From the NCBI RefSeq assembly GCF_963378085.1, contig NZ_OY726395.1, positions 1,364,001-1,428,000 of the forward strand: a DNA stretch of 64,000 nt. The letters run 5' to 3'. This stretch comes from Mycolicibacterium sp. MU0050. Its GTDB lineage: Bacteria > Actinomycetota > Actinomycetes > Mycobacteriales > Mycobacteriaceae. The notes under the pieces were generated by a model, which was given only the letters and a program-made list of their open reading frames with translations, did not search any database and was not told where the DNA came from. Shown here one piece after another: positions 1-8,706 of this stretch. Each line of letters opens with the position of its first letter. Position 1 is the first letter of the stretch. The position numbers and the translations under genes were made by a program.

Positions 1-354
1 GGCCTGGTCGGGCTGATCAACACCCTGGCCATCGAGGGCGCCAAATACAACATCACCGCCAACGCGATCGCCCCGCTGGCCGCCACCCGCATGACGGCCG
101 ATATCGCGCCCCAGGAACTGCTCGACAAGCTGGACCCCGACCTGGTGGCCCCCGCCGCCGGATACCTGATGTCGGAGCAGAACCACGACACCGGTTCGGT
201 TTTCGTCGTCGGCGGCGGCCTGGTGCAGCGCGTGGCCCAGTTCCAGAACGACGGCGTCACCTTCGCGGCGCCGCCCACCCTGGACGAGATCAGTGCCCGG
301 TGGCCCGAGATCAGCGACATGACCAACGCGAAACTGGGCACCAACCCGGTGTGA
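1..354 (+). CDS. SDR-family oxidoreductase, C-terminal part (5' end outside window)
   Basis: The reading frame is open from base 1 to a TGA at 352-354 and gives the last 117 residues. The segment N-I-T-A-N-A-I-A-P followed by a G-G-G substrate-loop region is typical of the C-terminal third of short-chain dehydrogenases, especially the HSD17B4-like 3-hydroxyacyl-CoA dehydrogenase branch used in fatty-acid or steroid side-chain oxidation. The catalytic Tyr-Lys and the nucleotide-binding glycines lie upstream of the window. It probably forms an operon with the two acyl-CoA synthetases that follow 18 bp downstream. The substrate is unknown. Confidence 0.85.
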   Translation, partial: GLVGLINTLAIEGAKYNITANAIAPLAATRMTADIAPQELLDKLDPDLVAPAAGYLMSEQNHDTGSVFVVGGGLVQRVAQFQNDGVTFAAPPTLDEISARWPEISDMTNAKLGTNPV

Positions 355-372
355 CGGTCGGCGGCTGAGTCG

Positions 373-1977
373 ATGATGCACCTCGAGCAGGCGTACTGGC
401 CGGCGGTCCGCGACACTGAGCTCGTCGAGACGACGGTCGGTGCGCTGCTCCGAGATCGGGCCGCCGCCCACGGCGAGCACGTGGCATTGGTGGGCGTGCG
501 GCACGACACCGGAGCGACCGAGCGCCTGACCTACGCGGAGCTGTTCGATGAGGCGAGCCGGGTTGCCGCGGCGCTGTCGGCGCTGACACCCGCGGGCGGC
601 CTGGTGGCGCTGTGGGCACCGAATGTCATCGAATGGCCGATCATCCAGTACGGGGCCGCGCTGGCCGGGATGGTGCTCGTCGCGCTCAACCCCGTTCTCC
701 GCGACGAGGAACTCGAGTACGCGCTGTCCCATTCCAGGGCAGCGCTGCTGCTGCATGCGGAGGCCAGCCGCGACTATCCGATGGGTGAGGTGGCGCGGCG
801 GGTGTGTGCGCGGCTGCCGCAGCTGCGACGAATCTCGTTGAGCGAGAGCACCACCTGGCGGGCGGCGGCGGCCGAGCCGGTGTCCGTCCCCGGTGACCCC
901 GACGCGGTCGCCATGCTGCAGTACACCTCGGGCACCACCGGCAAGCCCAAAGGTGTTGCCCTGACCCATCGCGCGCTGGTCAACGTCGCGCGCCTGACCA
1001 TGGAGGCGCTGCAGGTGCCGCCGGCGGCCGTCGCGCTCAACCCGCTGCCGATGTTCCACACCGCCGGCTGCGTGATCGCGACGCTCGGTCCGCTCTGGGT
1101 GGGCGGCACCGTCGTCCTGGCCGAAAAGTTCGTGCCGCAAGTGGTTCTGGACCAGCTGCGCAGCGAAGCGGCCGAGGTGCTGTTCTACGTGCCCACGATC
1201 CTGGCGGCGTTGCTCGAGCAGCAACGCGGCAGTGCCGAACCGGCGCCGCGGCTGCGCATCATCATGGGCGGTGCCTCCGAGGTGTCGCCGACGCTGATCG
1301 ACGGGGCCGCGGAGGTGTTCGGCGCCGAGGTCTTCAACCTGTACGGCCAGACCGAACTCGCACCGGTGCTGACGCTGACCCGGCCGGAGGACAGTCGCGA
1401 CGACCGGCTCAACACCGTCGGGCGTCCGCTGCCGCACGTCGACTGCAAGATCATCGACCCGGACACCCAGGAGGTGCTGCCCGTGGGCGCCGAGGGGGAG
1501 ATCTGCGCGCGCGGCTACCAACAGTTCGTGGAGTACCTGCACGATCCGCAGGCCACCGCCCGCGCACTGGATCGCGACGGCTTCGTGCGCACCGGTGATC
1601 TGGGCCGGATGGACGAACGCGGCTTCGTGACCGTCACCGGCAGGCTCAAGGAACTGATCATCCGCGGGGGCGAGAACATCGCCCCCGTTGCGGTGGAAGG
1701 CGCGCTGAGCAAGGTGGATCCGGAAATCGACGTGGTGGTGCTGGGCCTGCCCGACGAGAAGTTCGGCGAGATCGTCGCGGCGGTGCTGTGTGCCGGCGGA
1801 GGTGTGGACCAAGCCGCGAAAGATCGGTTCCTCTCCCACGCGCGTGACCGGCTGGCGGCGCACACGGTCCCGGCACGCTGGTTTGCCGCCAGGGACCTCC
1901 CGGTCACCCCCACCGGCAAGGTCCAACGCTTCGTGCTACGAGACGCCATCCTGCGAAACGAGATCCCCGAACTATGA
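373..1977 (+). CDS. Acyl-CoA synthetase (AMP-binding, FadD-like)
   Basis: A 534-residue ANL-superfamily ligase that activates a carboxylic acid as acyl-AMP and then transfers it to CoA. Visible motifs are the P-loop YTSGTTGKPKG, the adenine-binding NLYGQTE, the hinge GDLGRMDERGFVTVTGR with KELIIRGGENI, and the catalytic lysine region PVTPTGKVQRF near the C-terminus. The length is normal for the family. Two adjacent ATG codons open the frame at 373 and 376. The stop overlaps the next ligase start as ATGA, so the two are probably translationally coupled. The substrate cannot be read from sequence; context suggests a fatty, steroid-derived or terpenoid acid. Confidence 0.92.
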   Translation: MMHLEQAYWPAVRDTELVETTVGALLRDRAAAHGEHVALVGVRHDTGATERLTYAELFDEASRVAAALSALTPAGGLVALWAPNVIEWPIIQYGAALAGMVLVALNPVLRDEELEYALSHSRAALLLHAEASRDYPMGEVARRVCARLPQLRRISLSESTTWRAAAAEPVSVPGDPDAVAMLQYTSGTTGKPKGVALTHRALVNVARLTMEALQVPPAAVALNPLPMFHTAGCVIATLGPLWVGGTVVLAEKFVPQVVLDQLRSEAAEVLFYVPTILAALLEQQRGSAEPAPRLRIIMGGASEVSPTLIDGAAEVFGAEVFNLYGQTELAPVLTLTRPEDSRDDRLNTVGRPLPHVDCKIIDPDTQEVLPVGAEGEICARGYQQFVEYLHDPQATARALDRDGFVRTGDLGRMDERGFVTVTGRLKELIIRGGENIAPVAVEGALSKVDPEIDVVVLGLPDEKFGEIVAAVLCAGGGVDQAAKDRFLSHARDRLAAHTVPARWFAARDLPVTPTGKVQRFVLRDAILRNEIPEL

Positions 1978-3689
1978 ACCGCAGCAACGACATCGAGGAC
2001 CGTCGGGACGCGCTGAGTGCGCAGCACCCGGTATGGCAGCCCGTCACGCTCGGAGCCTGGCTCGATGCCTGCGCCCAACGCCACCCGGAGCGGCCGTTCG
2101 TGATCACCGACGACGTCACCCTGAGCTACCGCGATGTCGCCGAAGCGTCGTCGCGGCTCGCGGCCGGCCTGTCCGCCCAGGGCGTTCGTCCGGGCGATCG
2201 GGTCGGACTGGTGATGGGAAACTACCCCGAGTTCGTCACGCTGAAGTTCGCCGTGGCCCGGCTCGGCGCCATCGCCGCCCCGTTCAACTACCTGTACCGC
2301 ACCGAGGAACTCCGCTTCGTCCTGGCCGACTCCGGATGCCGAGTCCTGGTGACGATGACCCGGTTCGGGCAACAGGATTACCAGGGCATGCTCGACGACA
2401 TCGTTCCCGGTTGGGACCAAACGTCTTTCGCGGCCCGGCCCGATTCCGGTGCGGAGCTTTCCACGTTGCGGCACGTGGTGCTGTTGGAGACCGACGGCGA
2501 GCCGGCCCGGCCGGGACCGCTGACGGTCACGGATCTGGGTGCCCTCGCGGATCCCGCGACGGTGGCCGCGGTCGGCGAACTCGACCCGCGCGCTCCGGCC
2601 GACATGCTCTACACCTCGGGCACGACCGGCTTTCCCAAGGGTGTGATCACCTCGCACGACGCGGTGCTGCGCACGGCCTACGCCTCCGCGCTGACCCGGG
2701 CATTCGAGGACGGCCGCCGAGTGCTGTTCTCCCTGCCGTGCTACCACATGTTCGGCTACATCGAGGGTCTGCTGTCAGTCATGTTCGTCGGCGGCGCGAT
2801 CATTCCGCAACCCAGCTTCAGCGCCGAGGGCTACTTCGCCGGAATCTCCCGGCACCGGGCCACCGACATGTTGTGCGTGCCGACCATGGCGGTCGCGATG
2901 GTGGAGAGCCCGCACCGGCACGACTACGACCTCAGCTCGTTGCGCGCCATCTTGTGCGGCTCGGCGCCCGCCCCGGTGTGGCTGTGGCGCCAGATCGAGC
3001 AGGACTTCGGGGTCAGCGAGATCGTCACCGGCTACGGCATGACCGAATGCGGGGGAGCGATGACCCTGACGCTGCCCGAAGACCCCTTGGAGCTGACCTC
3101 GGAGACCGTCGGCCGGCCGAAGCTGGCCGGCAGCGCGGGGGTGGACGAAACCGGTGCGCTCACCGTCTACCGGGCCGTCGACCCCGAGACCGGGCGGGAA
3201 CTGGCGGCCGGAGCCGAGGGCGAACTGGTCTCGCGGGGACCGACGACGATGCACGAGTACTGGAACCGGCCGACCGAGACCGCCGAGGCGCTGCGGGACG
3301 GCTGGCTGCACTCCGGCGACCTGGGCCGCGTCCGTGCCGACGGCAACCTACAGGTCACCGGTCGCAGCAAGGAGCTCTACAAGAGCGGCGGCGAGTTGGT
3401 GATGCCCAAGGAGATCGAGGATCTGTTGGCCGGCTTCGACGACATCAGCCAGGTGTTCGCGGTCGGTCTGACCGACGAGCGGTGGGGCGAGATCGGCTGT
3501 GTCGTGGTGGTTCCCGCGCCCGGTGCCGCGCTCACCGAGGAGCTGGTGCTGTCCCGGTGCCGGGCCAAGCTCGCGCGCTTCAAGGTACCCAAACGCGTCG
3601 AGTTCCTCGAGGCCGCCGACCTGCCCACCACGCCCACCGGGAAGGTGCAGAAGTTCCGGCTGGTGCAGCAGCTCAGCGGTGGCCACTGA
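1974..3689 (+). CDS. Acyl-CoA synthetase (AMP-binding, FadD-like), second copy
   Basis: A 571-residue ANL-superfamily acyl-CoA ligase starting 4 bp inside the preceding ligase gene (ATGA overlap). Motifs are YTSGTTGFPKGV, the A5 motif YGMTECGGAM, the hinge GDLGRVRADGNLQVTGR followed by KELYKSGGELVMPKEIE, and a C-terminal PTTPTGKVQKFRL that carries the catalytic lysine. The two tandem ligases are clearly different in sequence, so this is not a recent duplication. They may act on different acids of one pathway, for example the intact substrate and a ring- or chain-shortened intermediate. The gene ends 2 bp before the convergent MBL-fold gene. Confidence 0.92.
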   Translation: MNRSNDIEDRRDALSAQHPVWQPVTLGAWLDACAQRHPERPFVITDDVTLSYRDVAEASSRLAAGLSAQGVRPGDRVGLVMGNYPEFVTLKFAVARLGAIAAPFNYLYRTEELRFVLADSGCRVLVTMTRFGQQDYQGMLDDIVPGWDQTSFAARPDSGAELSTLRHVVLLETDGEPARPGPLTVTDLGALADPATVAAVGELDPRAPADMLYTSGTTGFPKGVITSHDAVLRTAYASALTRAFEDGRRVLFSLPCYHMFGYIEGLLSVMFVGGAIIPQPSFSAEGYFAGISRHRATDMLCVPTMAVAMVESPHRHDYDLSSLRAILCGSAPAPVWLWRQIEQDFGVSEIVTGYGMTECGGAMTLTLPEDPLELTSETVGRPKLAGSAGVDETGALTVYRAVDPETGRELAAGAEGELVSRGPTTMHEYWNRPTETAEALRDGWLHSGDLGRVRADGNLQVTGRSKELYKSGGELVMPKEIEDLLAGFDDISQVFAVGLTDERWGEIGCVVVVPAPGAALTEELVLSRCRAKLARFKVPKRVEFLEAADLPTTPTGKVQKFRLVQQLSGGH

Positions 3690-3691
3690 GG

Positions 3692-4720
3692 TCACGCCAC
3701 CGTGAACTGCGCCACCGGCTCGGAATCGTCGGCCGCCAGTTCGCCCCGGTGCACCAGCAGATCCAGGTGCGCCATCACCTCCAGCACCGCGACCATCCGG
3801 TGAATCGGGTTCAACTCGGCGATGGCCCGGTCGTGCCGCGTCCAGCGCATCTGCGCGGCGATGTCGTAGGCCGTGGCCGACCCCCTGCGGGCCACCAGAT
3901 CAGCCACCGCCGTGAGCCGTTCGCGGTGGTGCTCGATGAGCTCGGCGGCGCGCACCGCGGTGGTGTTGTCGACGCCGCCGTGGGCCGGCAGCATCCGATG
4001 ATCGGGCAGGTCGGTGAACAGCCGCAACGAGTCGAGGAACGACCGCAGCGGCAGCGGTTCGGGCGTGCGCTCGAACGCGATCGACGGGGTGATCCGGGGC
4101 AGCAGGTGATCGCCGGTGAAGGCCAGGCCGGCGGACTCGTCCGTGTACACGATGTGGCCCCTGGTGTGACCGGGTGTCGCCCGAGCCAGTATCTGTGTCC
4201 CGCCGCAGTCGATCCGCTCACCGCCGTGCAGCCAGCGGTCCGGCGGATCGAAGGGGGCGTTGTCTTCGTAGGGCTCCCAGGGGGTCTGCGCGATGACGCG
4301 GGCCAGCTCGGGGGCGCCGGCTCGGAGCAGCATCTGGCGCTGGACGGGATGGATGCCCTCGGCGGCATCGAAGGCCTCGATGGAATGCCGTTCGCCGGCG
4401 CCGAGCATCAGCTCGGCACCCAGCTCGTCACGCCATTTCACCGCCAGGGTGTAGTGGTCCCAGTGCGCGTGCGTGACCAGGATGCGCTGGACGTCCGACC
4501 GGCTGTAGCCCAGGCCGTGCAACGCCGCGAGCAACAGACCCTCGGATTCCGCGGTCGACCAGCCCGGATCGACGAGCGTGATCCCGGTGCCGCCTTCGAT
4601 GATGTAGGCGTTGATGACCTTCAGATCGGGCAGCGGCAACGGCAGCTCGACCCGCACCACCCGGGGAGCGATTCTGTGCACGTGGGCGGTGTCGCGGGCG
4701 TTGGTGGAAGTAGGGGCCAC
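3692..4720 (-). CDS. MBL-fold metallo-hydrolase
   Basis: A 342-residue metallo-beta-lactamase-fold protein. The metal-binding signature H-A-H-W-D-H (residues about 84-89), the later ATPGHTRGH histidine, TGDHLLP and an AHGG histidine are all present, so a binuclear zinc or iron site is expected. I chose GTG at 4720 because GGAGGAGG sits 5 bp upstream (4726-4733). A longer TTG start at 4768 lacks a ribosome-binding site. Members of this glyoxalase-II-like branch hydrolyse thioesters or lactones, so an acyl-CoA or lactone hydrolase role in the neighbouring pathway is an inference. It is transcribed divergently from the operon starting at 4855. Confidence 0.88.
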   Translation of the reverse strand: MAPTSTNARDTAHVHRIAPRVVRVELPLPLPDLKVINAYIIEGGTGITLVDPGWSTAESEGLLLAALHGLGYSRSDVQRILVTHAHWDHYTLAVKWRDELGAELMLGAGERHSIEAFDAAEGIHPVQRQMLLRAGAPELARVIAQTPWEPYEDNAPFDPPDRWLHGGERIDCGGTQILARATPGHTRGHIVYTDESAGLAFTGDHLLPRITPSIAFERTPEPLPLRSFLDSLRLFTDLPDHRMLPAHGGVDNTTAVRAAELIEHHRERLTAVADLVARRGSATAYDIAAQMRWTRHDRAIAELNPIHRMVAVLEVMAHLDLLVHRGELAADDSEPVAQFTVA

Positions 4721-4854
4721 GCGGACCTCCTCCGATGTCGTAGTTATCGACAAGAGTTTAACAACCAATAAAAACCTGTGTTAGATTGCTTGTGTGCAGC
4801 CAGTAGCACTGCGCCGGCATTCTATTTAACACAAATTAAACAGACTGGACCGAT
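4721..4854. promoter_or_regulatory. Divergent promoter region with two AT-rich operator-like boxes
   Basis: 134 bp between divergent operons, markedly AT-rich compared with its surroundings. Two related boxes are visible, TTTAACAACCAATAAAA at 4757-4773 and TTTAACACAAATTAAAC at 4825-4841. The first matches 16 of 17 positions of a degenerate box, TTTAAYNWASARTMRAA, that I derived from other intergenic sites in this window (14424, 26963, 33235, 49516). This is a candidate binding site for one of the TetR regulators encoded here. The AT content alone could also simply reflect promoters. Confidence 0.4.
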
Positions 4855-5844
4855 GTGACCGACAAACCGACCGTCATCGTCGCGGATGACGACTTCACCC
4901 ACCCGGTGGGTCCGGAACCGACGTTCAACGAGTCGATGTACTTCCAGTTCAGCGATGCGTCGTCGGGCCTCGCGGGATTTCTGCGGCTGGCCAATCGGCC
5001 CAACGAGGGCCGCGGCGAGCGCACCGTCTGCCTGTATCTCCCCGACGGCACCTTGGCCTTCGGATTCGCCCGGCCCGCCGTGGCGAGCAACGATCGGATG
5101 GACGCCGGCGGGCTGAGCGTCGAGATCGCCGTCCCGATGCAGCGACTGCAAGTCCGCTTCGACGGCCCGGTGTCCTTGCTTGCCGATCCCCGCGCCCTCA
5201 TCGACCCCAAACGCGCCCTGGGTGCCAGCCCCACCGCGGATAGCCACATCGATCTGCAGTACACCGCGCTCGCGCCGGCCTATGGGGGCAGCTTCGACGG
5301 GGACGGGGAGGGCGCCTCGTTCGCGCCCAACCACTACGAACAACTGGCCGCGGTGACCGGCACCGTGCGCATCGGCGACTCCGCGACACCCGTGAGCGGA
5401 TACGGGCTGCGGGACCACTCCTGGGGGCCGCGTTCCTGGCAGGCGCCCTGGTTCTACCGGTGGATCCACGGAACGGCCGCCGACCAGGGATTCATGGTCG
5501 CCTATTTCGGTGAGCCCGACGGCAGTTCCCGCAGCGGCGGTTTCGTTTGGGATGGAACCGCGGTGCACACCGTCCGCGAAGCGGTGGTGAGCACGGTCCG
5601 CGACGCCGAGCATTACCAAGAGACGGTGCGCGTCGAGGCGATCGGGGACGACCGGCGCTGGAACTTCGAGGGACACGCGCTGGCGTCGGCGCCGCTGCGG
5701 CACCGTTCCTCCGACGGCGGCGCGACCACCCGCATCATCGAGTCCACCGTGCGCTGGACCGACGCTGACGGGCGCGTATTGAACGGTATGGCCGAGTATC
5801 TCGATCAGCTTCGCGACGACCGCCCTGTCGGGCTGCACGTTTGA
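4855..5844 (+). CDS. RDHSWG-motif protein (CrtC/AttH-like, DUF7064/7065-type)
   Basis: A 329-residue protein of unknown biochemical activity. The central G-L-R-D-H-S-W-G-P-R motif near residue 180-190, with tryptophan- and arginine-rich surroundings, places it with the hydroxyneurosporene-synthase/AttH-like double beta-barrel proteins that databases label DUF7064/DUF7065, as far as I recall. It starts at GTG 4855; an overlapping ATG at 4853 runs directly into a stop. It is followed 16 bp later by a MaoC hydratase, so it lies first in a beta-oxidation-type operon. A relative with the same motif is encoded at 25766-26914. In the CrtC family this fold hydrates isoprenoid double bonds, so a hydratase or isomerase of a hydrophobic substrate is plausible but unproven. 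Confidence 0.75.
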   Translation: MTDKPTVIVADDDFTHPVGPEPTFNESMYFQFSDASSGLAGFLRLANRPNEGRGERTVCLYLPDGTLAFGFARPAVASNDRMDAGGLSVEIAVPMQRLQVRFDGPVSLLADPRALIDPKRALGASPTADSHIDLQYTALAPAYGGSFDGDGEGASFAPNHYEQLAAVTGTVRIGDSATPVSGYGLRDHSWGPRSWQAPWFYRWIHGTAADQGFMVAYFGEPDGSSRSGGFVWDGTAVHTVREAVVSTVRDAEHYQETVRVEAIGDDRRWNFEGHALASAPLRHRSSDGGATTRIIESTVRWTDADGRVLNGMAEYLDQLRDDRPVGLHV

Positions 5845-5860
5845 GGAAGGAAAAGTTCCT

Positions 5861-6316
5861 ATGACACAAGTGTTTTCGGGTCTGGATGCGCTCGCCGGTG
5901 CCGCCGGCGCCGAGCTGGGCCCCACCGACTGGTTGACCATTACCCAGGAGCGCGTCGACCTGTTCGCCGACGCCACCGACGACCATCAGTGGATCCATGT
6001 CGATCCGGAACGGGCCGCCGACGGGCCGTTCGGAGCCACCATCGCCCACGGTCTGCTGACGTTGTCCCTGCTGCCGCGGTTCATGCAGGAGCTCTACCGC
6101 GTCGACGGGGTCAGGATGGCGATCAACTACGGCTTCAACAAGGTCCGGTTCGTCTCGCCGGTGCCGGTGGGCGCGAAGGTGCGTGCCCGCGCGCGCCTGG
6201 AGAAGGTCGAGCGGCTCGACTCCGCGGTGCAGGCCACCATGGTCACCACGGTCGAGATCGAGGGCGTCGACAAGCCCGCCGCCGCAATCGAATCGGTGGT
6301 GCGCTATGTCGGCTGA
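5861..6316 (+). CDS. MaoC-like (R)-specific enoyl-CoA hydratase / hot-dog dehydratase
   Basis: A 151-residue single hot-dog domain. The hydratase-2 catalytic pattern is visible as A-T-D-D-H-Q-W-I-H at residues 38-46, followed by F-G-A-T-I-A-H-G-L-L at residues 57-66. This dyad hydrates trans-2-enoyl-CoA to 3-hydroxyacyl-CoA in related proteins. The ATG at 5861 is preceded by a purine-rich GAGGAAGGA. It overlaps the start of the NTF2-crotonase gene by 11 bp, so the two are probably co-translated. With the acyl-CoA dehydrogenase two genes downstream it supplies the dehydrogenation and hydration steps of a beta-oxidation cycle. Confidence 0.88.
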   Translation: MTQVFSGLDALAGAAGAELGPTDWLTITQERVDLFADATDDHQWIHVDPERAADGPFGATIAHGLLTLSLLPRFMQELYRVDGVRMAINYGFNKVRFVSPVPVGAKVRARARLEKVERLDSAVQATMVTTVEIEGVDKPAAAIESVVRYVG

Positions 6317-7520
6317 CCGGTCGGACGACCACAGGGTTGCCACCGCGCAGCGCCTCTACGCGGCGTTGGCGGGCGGCGACAAGGAGGCGTTGACTGCGCT
6401 GCTGCACCCCGACTTCGTCGGACACGCGGCCGAGGGGCTGCCGCTGGGGATGGGCGGGGAGCACGTCGGCGGCGAGGCCATGCGCACCAACCTGTGGTGG
6501 CGCATCGGCGAGCACTTCCGCGTCAAGGCGATCGCCGAGGACTTTCAGGGCCTGCCCGACGCGCGGCTGATGGTCACCGGCCGCTACCGCGGCACCGCGC
6601 GGCGCACTGGAAACCCGTTGGACGCCGCCTTCATTCACGTCATCGCCTTCAGCCCCGACGGACGCATCGTGGCGCTGCAGCAGCTCACCGACACGGCGGC
6701 CTGGCACGCGGCGCTCGACGGCCCCGCACCGCTGGAGACGTTCGAGTACCGCGTCGAGGACGGCGTGGCCACCGTGTGCCTGAACCGGCCCGAGCACCGC
6801 AACGCCATCGACATGCGGGTGGGCCTGGAAACCCTCGAGGTGGCCCGTCGTATCGAGGCCGACCCCAGCGTGCGGTCCGTGCTGATCTGCGGCAACGGAC
6901 CCGCCCTCACCGTGGGCGGGGACATCAGCCACTTCGTCGAGGGCGGCCAGACCGAGCGGTTCGGCGATCGCATCTTCGACATGACCCTGCCGTTCCACCA
7001 GGCCTTCGACATTCTCAGCCGCGTTCCGGTGCCGATCGTCACCGCCGCGCACGGCGCGGTCGCCGGCGGCGGCCTCGGGTACATCTACACCGCCGATATC
7101 GTGATCGCCGCCGAGGGCTCCAAGTTCCTGACGGCCTTCGGCGCGCTGGGGGTGTCCGGCGACGGCGGCGGGACGTGGCATCTGCCACGGCTGATCGGTC
7201 CGCGTCGGGCGGCCGAGGCCTACCTGCGCAACAAGCCGATCGACGCGCAGCAGGCCCTGGAGTGGGGGATGATCAACGAAATCGTGCCCGCCGACCAGTT
7301 GCGTGAACATGCCCTGGGGGTCGCCCGGGAACTGGCCGCCGGGCCGACGCGGGCCTATGGCGCCATGCGGGGGCTGCTGCGGGATTCCTGGCGCAACAGT
7401 CTGTCGGATCACCTGAAGGCGGAATCTCACGCCATCAAGATCACCGCCGACACCCGCGATGCCGCGACCGCGATCAACGCGTTCCTGGCCAAACAACAAC
7501 CCACATTCATCGGAAGGTAA
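6306..7520 (+). CDS. NTF2/SnoaL-like domain fused to enoyl-CoA hydratase/isomerase
   Basis: A 404-residue two-domain protein. Residues about 5-135 resemble an NTF2/SnoaL cone fold (the R-L-Y-A-A-L-A-G-G-D-K-E opening is typical). Residues about 140-404 are a crotonase, with the NRPEHRNAID CoA-binding segment and an oxyanion-hole glycine stretch around HGAVAGGGLGY. At the position where hydratases carry a second glutamate this protein has GVSGDGGGTWHLP, which is closer to Delta3,Delta2-enoyl-CoA isomerases of the PaaG type. I chose ATG 6306; the frame extends further upstream but overlaps the MaoC gene. The fusion could couple a steroid-isomerase-like or small hydratase activity with double-bond shifting on one CoA substrate. 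Confidence 0.85.
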   Translation: MSADRSDDHRVATAQRLYAALAGGDKEALTALLHPDFVGHAAEGLPLGMGGEHVGGEAMRTNLWWRIGEHFRVKAIAEDFQGLPDARLMVTGRYRGTARRTGNPLDAAFIHVIAFSPDGRIVALQQLTDTAAWHAALDGPAPLETFEYRVEDGVATVCLNRPEHRNAIDMRVGLETLEVARRIEADPSVRSVLICGNGPALTVGGDISHFVEGGQTERFGDRIFDMTLPFHQAFDILSRVPVPIVTAAHGAVAGGGLGYIYTADIVIAAEGSKFLTAFGALGVSGDGGGTWHLPRLIGPRRAAEAYLRNKPIDAQQALEWGMINEIVPADQLREHALGVARELAAGPTRAYGAMRGLLRDSWRNSLSDHLKAESHAIKITADTRDAATAINAFLAKQQPTFIGR

Positions 7521-7524
7521 GAAC

Positions 7525-8685
7525 ATGTCGGGGCTGATGAACGAAAGCGACGACCACCGCGCGATCCGGGAGACGGTCGCCGGGATCGCCCAAAAGTACG
7601 GCGCCAGTTATTTTCTCGAACGTGGCCGCACCGGCGGTGACATCGAGGAACTCTGGAAGGACCTCGGTTCGTCCGGGCTGCTCGGCGTCCACCTGCCCGA
7701 GGAGTACGGCGGTGGCGGCGGCGGCATGGCCGAGGCGGTCGTGGTCGTCGAGGAACTCGCGGCCCACGGCATGCCGCTGTTGATCTGGGTCATCTCCCCG
7801 GCCATCTGCGGGAGCATCCTGGCCCACCACGGCTCCGACGTCATGAAGAAGGACTGGCTGCCGTCCATCGCCGACGGCACCCGGAAGATGGCCTTCGGGC
7901 TGACCGAACCCGACGCCGGGTCCAACAGCCACAACGTCAAGACCACCGCGCGGCGCACTGAATCGGGTTGGACCCTCTCCGGGTCGAAGTACTACATCTC
8001 GGCGGTCGACCAATCCGACGCCATCCTGGTGGTGGCGCGGGACGCGGACCACTCGACCCCGGAGAAGTCCAAGCTGTCGCTGTTCGTGGTGCCCACCGAC
8101 GCGCCGGGCCTGAGCTACCAGGAGATCGAGACGTCGATTGTCTCACCCGACAAGCAGTTCACCGTCTTCCTCGACAACGTCGAGGTCGGCGCCGACGCGC
8201 TCATCGGTGAGGCCGGTAACGGCCTTCGCCAGGTCTTCGACGGCCTGAACCCCGAGCGGATCCTGGTCGGCGCATTGTCCGGCGGCATCGGCCGCTACGC
8301 CATCGCCAAGGCCGCCGAGTACGCCAAGGAACGCCAGGTGTGGTCGACTCCCATCGGGGCGCACCAGGGCATCTCCCACCCGCTGGCCGAGTGTCACATC
8401 GCGGTGGAGTTGAGCCGACTGGCGACCGCGCGCAGTGCGGAGCTATTCGATGCCGGCGAACCCGCCGGCGAAGCGGCCAACATCGCCAAGTTCGCCGCCT
8501 CCGAGGCCGCGCTGCAGGCACTGGACCAGGCCATCCAAACCCACGGCGGCAACGGCCTGTCCCATGAGTACGGCTTGTCGGAACTGTGGTTCGTCGCCCG
8601 CCTCATGCGCACCGCGCCCGTCAGCCGGGAGATGGTGCTGAACTTCGTCGCGCAGACCTCGCTGGGTTTGCCGCGGTCCTACTGA
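7525..8685 (+). CDS. Acyl-CoA dehydrogenase family protein (FadE-like) with atypical C-terminus
   Basis: A 386-residue flavoprotein of the acyl-CoA dehydrogenase superfamily. Recognisable are the N-terminal helical domain, the beta-domain segment FGLTEPDAGSNS and the C-terminal FAD/tetramer segment QTHGGNGLSHEYGLSELW. The usual C-terminal (Y/I)-x-G-T motif that carries the catalytic base in many members is replaced by R-T-A-P-V-S-R-E-M, so the base may lie elsewhere or the enzyme may not do ordinary alpha,beta-dehydrogenation. The start is ATG 7525, four bases after the preceding stop and behind AAGGTAAG. It should deliver electrons to ETF if it is a true dehydrogenase. Confidence 0.88.
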   Translation: MSGLMNESDDHRAIRETVAGIAQKYGASYFLERGRTGGDIEELWKDLGSSGLLGVHLPEEYGGGGGGMAEAVVVVEELAAHGMPLLIWVISPAICGSILAHHGSDVMKKDWLPSIADGTRKMAFGLTEPDAGSNSHNVKTTARRTESGWTLSGSKYYISAVDQSDAILVVARDADHSTPEKSKLSLFVVPTDAPGLSYQEIETSIVSPDKQFTVFLDNVEVGADALIGEAGNGLRQVFDGLNPERILVGALSGGIGRYAIAKAAEYAKERQVWSTPIGAHQGISHPLAECHIAVELSRLATARSAELFDAGEPAGEAANIAKFAASEAALQALDQAIQTHGGNGLSHEYGLSELWFVARLMRTAPVSREMVLNFVAQTSLGLPRSY

Positions 8686-8706
8686 GATCGAGCTGAGGAG
8701 ACACCC

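Noticed and set aside
1790..4771. A very long rightward open frame overlapping two synthetase genes and the MBL gene
   Set aside because: It is a shadow frame of high-GC DNA: arginine- and proline-rich, no domain, and contradicted by strong motifs in the other frames.
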